A stretch of 64,000 bases of DNA from DHVE2 group archaeon (lineage in GTDB: Archaea > Thermoplasmatota > Thermoplasmata > Thermoplasmatales > Aciduliprofundaceae). Below are positions 60,147 to 64,000 of the stretch, in pieces. Within the stretch, counting starts at the first letter, position 1. Each line of letters opens with the position of its first letter. A program made the position numbers and the translations under genes. The stretch spans positions 213,199 through 277,198 of the forward strand of contig JALWRZ010000010.1 of NCBI GenBank assembly GCA_026993785.1, in the 5' to 3' direction. The notes beneath the pieces are model-generated. The model did no database searches, was not told the origin of the DNA, and saw nothing but the letters and a program-made list of their open reading frames with translations.

Positions 60147-60902
60147 ATGGAATCGCTGCTTAAAATTGAAAATCTTCGGGTTGCTGTGGAAAATAAGGAA
60201 ATAATCAATGGACTTAATCTTAATGTTGGAAGGGGTGAGTTTCACATAGTTATGGGTCCCAACGGCTCAGGGAAGAGCACCTTAGCTTTAGCGCTTATGG
60301 GTCATCCCAAATATGAGATAAAGGAAGGGAAAATAGAGTTTGAGGGAAAGGAGATTGTGGGATTATCTCCCGATGAAAGAGCCAGAAGGGGCATATTTAT
60401 GGCTTTTCAGCATCCTGAGGAGATAGAAGGGGTGAAGATAATCGACTATCTTCGGCTTCTTCTGGAAAAGGTAAAAGGTATGGAGCCATTAAAAGCGCAG
60501 GAAATCATCGCCAAGAAGGCGAAGGAGCTATGGTTTTCTCCCGATATGCTGCATCGCTACATAAATGTGGGTTTTTCAGGGGGCGAGAGAAAGAGATTCG
60601 AAATTCTCCAAGCTCTACTACTTGAACCAAAGCTTCTTATTTTAGATGAGCCTGACAGTGGAGTGGATGTGGATTCTCTAAGCCTCATATCCCTCAAAAT
60701 GCGGGAATTTCATAAAAGGGGGATGGCCATACTGCTCATAACCCATTACGGGAGAATCTTGCAGCATATAGATCCCAAAATTGTGCATGTTCATATCCTC
60801 AAGGAAGGTCGCATAGTGCTCAGTGGAAAGGAGGAGCTTGTGGAAAGAATTGAGAAGGAAGGTTTCAAAAAGGTATTTGAGGAGTGTGGGTGCAATGAAT
60901 GA
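60147..60902 (+). CDS. sufC: Fe-S assembly ATPase SufC
   Basis: A 251-residue ABC-type ATPase that drives Fe-S cluster assembly on SufB. Walker A GPNGSGKST, signature FSGGERKRFE, Walker B LLILDEPDSGVD and the switch His in LLITHYGRIL are intact; the SDD/ERK-type signature is SufC-specific. The ATG at 60147 is chosen because earlier ATGs (60126, 60136) would lie within about 20 bases of the TATA box. sufB overlaps its end by eight bases. Confidence 0.95.
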   Translation: MESLLKIENLRVAVENKEIINGLNLNVGRGEFHIVMGPNGSGKSTLALALMGHPKYEIKEGKIEFEGKEIVGLSPDERARRGIFMAFQHPEEIEGVKIIDYLRLLLEKVKGMEPLKAQEIIAKKAKELWFSPDMLHRYINVGFSGGERKRFEILQALLLEPKLLILDEPDSGVDVDSLSLISLKMREFHKRGMAILLITHYGRILQHIDPKIVHVHILKEGRIVLSGKEELVERIEKEGFKKVFEECGCNE

Positions 60903-62214
60903 TGCCCAGGAAATAAGATACCAGATAGAGGAACAGATAGAGTTACTAAGCGAAAGAAATAAAGAGCCAGAATGGATGACGAGGCTTAGATATCGAGGCC
61001 TTAAAGCTTTTCTTGAAGCTCCTCATAATGACCCAGTGATAAAAGATCCTCTGGAATTTGTGATCCATCGCAGCCAAGAGATTTTTCCGGAGGTAAAATC
61101 ACTGGATGATCTGCCACCGGAGATGCGAAGCCTTCTGGACCGTCTTGGGATAGCAGAAGTGGAAAAAAAGTATGTGACCGGTCTGGCAGTGCAGAGCGAT
61201 ACTAGTATTGTGCTCAATGAATTTCTGAAGCAATGGAGAGAGAAGGGCCTTATTGTGGAATCCATGGAGGATGCTATTCGAAACCATCCCCATCTTAAAG
61301 AGCGTTTTATGCATCTCTTTGATCCCGGAGAAAGTAAACTGGCTGCATATCATACGGCGGTGTGGAACGGTGGAGTTTATATCCGTGTAAAGTCAGGACT
61401 CAAGGTTCCCATGCCGCTGCATCTTTTCTTTCTCATACAGAACAGCGCATTAGCTCAGGCACCCCATATAATAATAGAAGCTGAGCCTGGAAGTGAGATA
61501 CATCTTATAGAGGGATGCACCTCTCCAATTCTCCTGAGGCATTCTCTGCATCTCGACATGACCGAAGCATACATAGGCGAGGGCGCCAAACTTAGATTGA
61601 GCGTGCTCCAAAACTGGCCAGAGTATGTGCATACTCGCCCTATGACTCGCGCGAGGGTAGGAAAGAATGCAGAGTTCATAAACACCACCGTGGGTCTCGG
61701 AACTGGTAAAAGCAATATTGCAAATCCCAAATACTGGGTAGACAAAGGTGGCTACGTGGAGCTCAACACAATAATCCTTGGCAAGAAGGATTTTTATATA
61801 GACATGGGTGGTGAGATGTATCTTCAGGGCATTGGTGCCCGTGGGCTCAATGCCAGTAAGAGCGTAATAATGGACAACAGCAGGGTAATAACCAAGGGAA
61901 TCATAAAAGCAATGGCTCCTAAAACAAAGGGGCATATAAGCTGTGATGCCCTTATACTTAATTCCTCTGCAAAGATGGAGACCTATCCGGGTCTTGTCTC
62001 CCACGTGGATGATGCCGAGCTGAGCCACGAGGCGGCCATAGGCAAGATAAGAGAGGAAGAGCTCTTTTATCTCATGAGTCGCGGACTAAAAGAGGAAGAA
62101 GCAACTCAGCTCATAGTGAAGGGATTTGTGGATCCCCTGCTTAAAGATATTCCCATGGAGTTCGTAGTGGAAATAAGAAAGATAATAGAAATGGCCGTGA
62201 GTGGGGGATTTTAG
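60895..62214 (+). CDS. sufB: Fe-S scaffold SufB
   Basis: A 439-residue beta-helix protein that, with SufC, forms the scaffold of the SUF system. Family motifs include LIEGCTSPI, KRSR-like VLQNWPEYVHTR, DKGGYVELNT, the HISCDALILNSSAKM block with a candidate cluster Cys, and SHEAAIGKIREEELFYLMSRGL near the end. No sufD, sufS or sufU follows; archaea often have this two-gene form (also called SMS). The ATG at 60895 overlaps sufC. Confidence 0.95.
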   Translation: MNDAQEIRYQIEEQIELLSERNKEPEWMTRLRYRGLKAFLEAPHNDPVIKDPLEFVIHRSQEIFPEVKSLDDLPPEMRSLLDRLGIAEVEKKYVTGLAVQSDTSIVLNEFLKQWREKGLIVESMEDAIRNHPHLKERFMHLFDPGESKLAAYHTAVWNGGVYIRVKSGLKVPMPLHLFFLIQNSALAQAPHIIIEAEPGSEIHLIEGCTSPILLRHSLHLDMTEAYIGEGAKLRLSVLQNWPEYVHTRPMTRARVGKNAEFINTTVGLGTGKSNIANPKYWVDKGGYVELNTIILGKKDFYIDMGGEMYLQGIGARGLNASKSVIMDNSRVITKGIIKAMAPKTKGHISCDALILNSSAKMETYPGLVSHVDDAELSHEAAIGKIREEELFYLMSRGLKEEEATQLIVKGFVDPLLKDIPMEFVVEIRKIIEMAVSGGF

Positions 62215-62258
62215 ATCCCCATGAGGTGGCTCCTCAGCGTCTATAATCTTAAAAGAAG

Positions 62259-62333
62259 TGCTCCGGCCGGGATTTGAACCCGGGTCGAGGGGTTGAGAGC
62301 CCCTAATGCTTGGCCGGGCTACACCACCGGAGC
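62259..62333 (-). tRNA. tRNA-Glu (anticodon CTC)
   Basis: A 75-base tRNA on the minus strand. Acceptor GCTCCGG pairs with CCGGAGC, discriminator A. The anticodon stem AGGGG/CCCCT encloses CTCTCAA, giving anticodon CTC for GAG codons. The T arm reads CCGGG-TTCAAAT-CCCGG. CCA not encoded. Its 5' end is partly duplicated just upstream. Confidence 0.95.
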
Positions 62334-62341
62334 ATGGATTT

Positions 62342-62383
62342 GGTGGTTTGCCTGCCCATCGGGCGGGCCTAACCACCGGAGCA
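62342..62383 (-). repeat. Partial duplicate of the tRNA-Glu 5' end folded as a hairpin
   Basis: Reading the minus strand, TGCTCCGGTGGTT repeats the first 12 bases of the tRNA-Glu gene about 50 bases upstream of it. The copy continues into a long imperfect hairpin in which GGTGGTT pairs with AACCACC and GCCCG with GGGC (62342-62377). It looks like a truncated tRNA duplication or a structured leader. Confidence 0.6.
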
Positions 62384-62394
62384 GTTTGTGCGCT

Positions 62395-62416
62395 TCAGCA
62401 TTTGGCGTAATGCTGA
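62395..62416. terminator. Perfect 8-bp hairpin between agmatinase and tRNA-Glu genes
   Basis: TCAGCATT-TGGCGT-AATGCTGA is an exact inverted repeat. It lies 33 bases past the agmatinase stop, so it may end that transcript or be part of the tRNA precursor; no T run follows it on the minus strand, so terminator function is uncertain. Confidence 0.35.
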
Positions 62417-62448
62417 GCCACATATAAAATTTTCCTTTTATAAATCAT

Positions 62449-63303
62449 CTAATGTCTGCTGACGGCTGCAACTATCTCTTGAATTAATCTCGCTGCGAGC
62501 ACAGAGGTGTTGCCATTGTCGCAAGGGGGACAAACTTCTACGATATCAGCACCTATTAATCTTGGGCCCAGAAAATCTATAATACGCTTGACATCCAGTG
62601 GTGTGAGTCCGAAATATTCAGGAGTCCCTGTGCCAGGGGCAAAAGATGGATCTATCCCATCGATATCTATGGAGAGATAAACATTATCCGCGCTGAGAAT
62701 CTCTAGGGCATTTTCTATGGCGTCTTTCCATCCCATTTCAAGGAAATCGTAGGAGGTTATCCACCGGTATCCAATTTTTCTTGCATATAAAATCTCTTCC
62801 TGGGATGCGGATCTTACCCCTATGGACACCACTTTGCCCCTTAGATACTCGTAGGCTCTTCTTGCCACACAGGCATGGCTGTATTTATTGCCCAGATACT
62901 CATCTCTGAAATCCGCATGTGCATCTATGAATATTATCCCCGTATCCTCCTGCTCTGCCAAGGCCTTTGCAGCACCAATTGTTATAGAATGCTCTCCTCC
63001 AATCATTATGGGAAACTTATCCCTGAGAGAGAGAGATGTAGAGTATACTGCTTCAATAACACTTTCTGCAGAGCCAAATTCATCCAGGCTGCCAATATTG
63101 CCCATATCGTGCATTTTAACCTGACGCATAGAAAAGTTGTGCTCTAAAAGATAGCTCTCAAGATTGTAGGATGCCTTCCTTATCTCATCCGGGGCAAATT
63201 TAGAACCGGCACGATAGGATGAAGTACCATCAAATGGCACCCCAAATATTATAAAATAGGAATTTTCGAAATCCGAATCTGCATCGGCAAAATGCAATCG
63301 CAT
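62449..63303 (-). CDS. speB: Agmatinase-family ureohydrolase
   Basis: A 284-residue binuclear manganese ureohydrolase. Metal ligands are in GGEHSITIG, DAHADFRDEY (Asp-x-His-x-Asp) and SIDIDGIDPSFAPGTGTPE. It should release urea from agmatine or a related guanidino compound to give putrescine. The ATG at 63303 is used because the aIF5A stop ends directly before it; longer frames run into aIF5A. Linkage with aIF5A suggests work in the polyamine or hypusine branch. Confidence 0.92.
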   Translation of the reverse strand: MRLHFADADSDFENSYFIIFGVPFDGTSSYRAGSKFAPDEIRKASYNLESYLLEHNFSMRQVKMHDMGNIGSLDEFGSAESVIEAVYSTSLSLRDKFPIMIGGEHSITIGAAKALAEQEDTGIIFIDAHADFRDEYLGNKYSHACVARRAYEYLRGKVVSIGVRSASQEEILYARKIGYRWITSYDFLEMGWKDAIENALEILSADNVYLSIDIDGIDPSFAPGTGTPEYFGLTPLDVKRIIDFLGPRLIGADIVEVCPPCDNGNTSVLAARLIQEIVAAVSRH

Positions 63304-63305
63304 AT

Positions 63306-63701
63306 CTATTCGCCCATCACACGCATGATGGCCCTCTTGCCCAGAGCCTCCCAATACTGCACGGTCTTACCCGGAGCAATTTGGTCCTTGAGATTTTCAG
63401 GAATTTTGAGCTCGAAAGTTTCAAAGGTTTCGGAATCCATGAGCTGAACTTCATCGCCCATTACCGCAAGAATCTGCGCCTCTTTCTTCTCTATAATGGG
63501 AACCTTCACCTTATGCTTCACAGGATAGACAACGCTTCGCTTCTGACCGTCGAAAACTCCTATGGCCACTATTCTTGCTTTGGCTTCACCATGCTTCCCC
63601 GGCTTGCTGGTGGTCATCTCAACTATCTTGCAGGGCTCATCGTCAATAACCATATACCCGCCAACCTTAAGTTCTCTAACTTCCACATCTCTCCACGACA
63701 T
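63306..63701 (-). CDS. Translation factor aIF5A
   Basis: A 131-residue elongation/initiation factor that rescues stalled ribosomes. The lysine that becomes hypusine or deoxyhypusine lies in [11 protein letters not shown]. An N-terminal SH3-like domain and a C-terminal OB fold follow the normal layout. The ATG at 63701 (MSWRDVEV) is preferred over one two codons upstream. TTTATATAG lies about 35 bases upstream. agmatinase starts right after the stop. Confidence 0.95.
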   Translation of the reverse strand: MSWRDVEVRELKVGGYMVIDDEPCKIVEMTTSKPGKHGEAKARIVAIGVFDGQKRSVVYPVKHKVKVPIIEKKEAQILAVMGDEVQLMDSETFETFELKIPENLKDQIAPGKTVQYWEALGKRAIMRVMGE

Positions 63702-63732
63702 TTTCAATCCCTCGACGGTAAATGGGATTCTC

Positions 63733-63742
63733 TTTATATAGA
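63733..63742 (-). promoter_or_regulatory. TATA box of the aIF5A-agmatinase unit
   Basis: CTATATAAAG on the minus strand, about 33-40 bases before the aIF5A ATG, is a good archaeal TATA box. The upstream AAC/AAAAAT region is A-rich, as expected for the factor-B site. Confidence 0.55.
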
Positions 63743-63839
63743 TTTTTGTTAAAGAACTGAAGCACGCCTATGAACACAGAATCAGCAAAAGAATTAAATA
63801 AGAGCAAGGCTAAAAACAGAGGGTCAAGAGCCCGAGGGC

Positions 63840-64000
63840 GGCCACGGGAAGCGGACATCTACGGCCCTAAATTCCGGAAGGGAAGGGTTTGGAAAGGGAA
63901 ACCGTAGGTGTCCCTTCCTGAGGAAAGTCCCCCCTCCATCGGGCAGCCGGCCCCGCGCAAGCGGGGGTCCCGAGAGGGATGGCAACGGAGCAGAAACGAC
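63840..64000 (+). ncRNA. rnpB: RNase P RNA, 5' part (cut by window end)
   Basis: Catalytic RNA that trims tRNA 5' ends. Conserved region I, GAGGAAAGTCC, is at 63920-63930. The preceding helix P2 is formed by GGAAGGGA (63876-63883) and TCCCTTCC (63911-63918), with a P3-type hairpin between them (GGTTT pairing with AAACC). The GCAACGGAGCAGAAAC stretch near the window end is a further conserved block. The 5' boundary is approximate; a TATA-like AATTAAATAA near 63792 predicts a start around 63820-63850. The 3' half lies outside the window. Confidence 0.88.

Overview
The window comes from a euryarchaeon, most likely a thermophilic member of the Thermoplasmata similar to Aciduliprofundum (DHVE2). 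That placement is an inference from gene content, not from a search. It rests on an archaeal 20S proteasome beta subunit, aCPSF1/FttA, aIF5A, Nop5, Trm5, TrmG10, the archaeal D-aminoacyl-tRNA deacylase, a HMG-CoA synthase/thiolase/DUF35 mevalonate module, an archaeal RNase P RNA, TATA boxes at a fixed distance from leaderless starts, and overlapping ATGA/GTGA gene junctions. It looks like chromosome backbone: there is no insertion sequence, integrase, CRISPR array or phage gene.

Layout. 1-3.5 kb: psmB, fttA and, convergent, trm5. 3.5-8.1 kb: a 1395-residue multi-PAS/GAF histidine kinase with a stand-alone receiver protein. 8.2-11 kb: a small secreted peptide gene tail-to-tail with a winged-helix/STAND/TPR regulator. 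11.1-14 kb: an Fe-S operon (iscS-like, iscU-DUF59 fusion, YHS protein, MIP18 protein, family 4 UDG). 14-16.2 kb: a membrane protein, CutA, flavin reductase and nitroreductase. 16.5-24.8 kb: sulfur and metal genes (cysteine synthase-like, a ThiS-like carrier, ncsA, an ArsR regulator with a Zn/Cd ATPase, MOSC, an E1-like enzyme, thiI, nadA). 25.2-29.6 kb: a DUF438/hemerythrin/PAS protein, an M24-fold protein lacking metal ligands, and a CopB-type ATPase. 29.6-38.8 kb: MoaD and E1-like genes, an ABC exporter, OsmC, moaE, nop5, small proteins, trmG10, DUF89 and folD. 38.9-46.3 kb: an M20 peptidase, hypCDFE and an NCS2 permease. 46.3-57.2 kb: a paired dispersed repeat, SixA, tRNA-Leu, a second PAS/GAF kinase, a TPR protein, dtdA, a DUF401 transporter, an amidohydrolase and a large DxNxDG-repeat surface protein. 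57.4-60 kb: DUF35, thiolase and HMG-CoA synthase. 60.1-62.2 kb: sufCB. 62.2-64 kb: tRNA-Glu, agmatinase, aIF5A and the start of the RNase P RNA.

The most notable result is a 28-bp element found at five separate promoters: the iscS operon, the cysteine synthase-like gene, nadA, the DUF438/hemerythrin gene and sufCB. It has an ACA-N4-T(G/A)T core, then CCAG, then a TATA box (TTTAAA or TTTAAG) at identical spacing. All five targets belong to Fe-S assembly, sulfur supply, an Fe-S enzyme, or a relative of Fe-S repair proteins, so the element looks like the operator of an uncharacterised Fe-S/sulfur/redox regulon. Its regulator is not identified here. A second lead is the secreted peptide with a duplicated acidic DDPPLDYDYA motif next to a TPR regulator, an arrangement that resembles bacterial peptide-pheromone systems.
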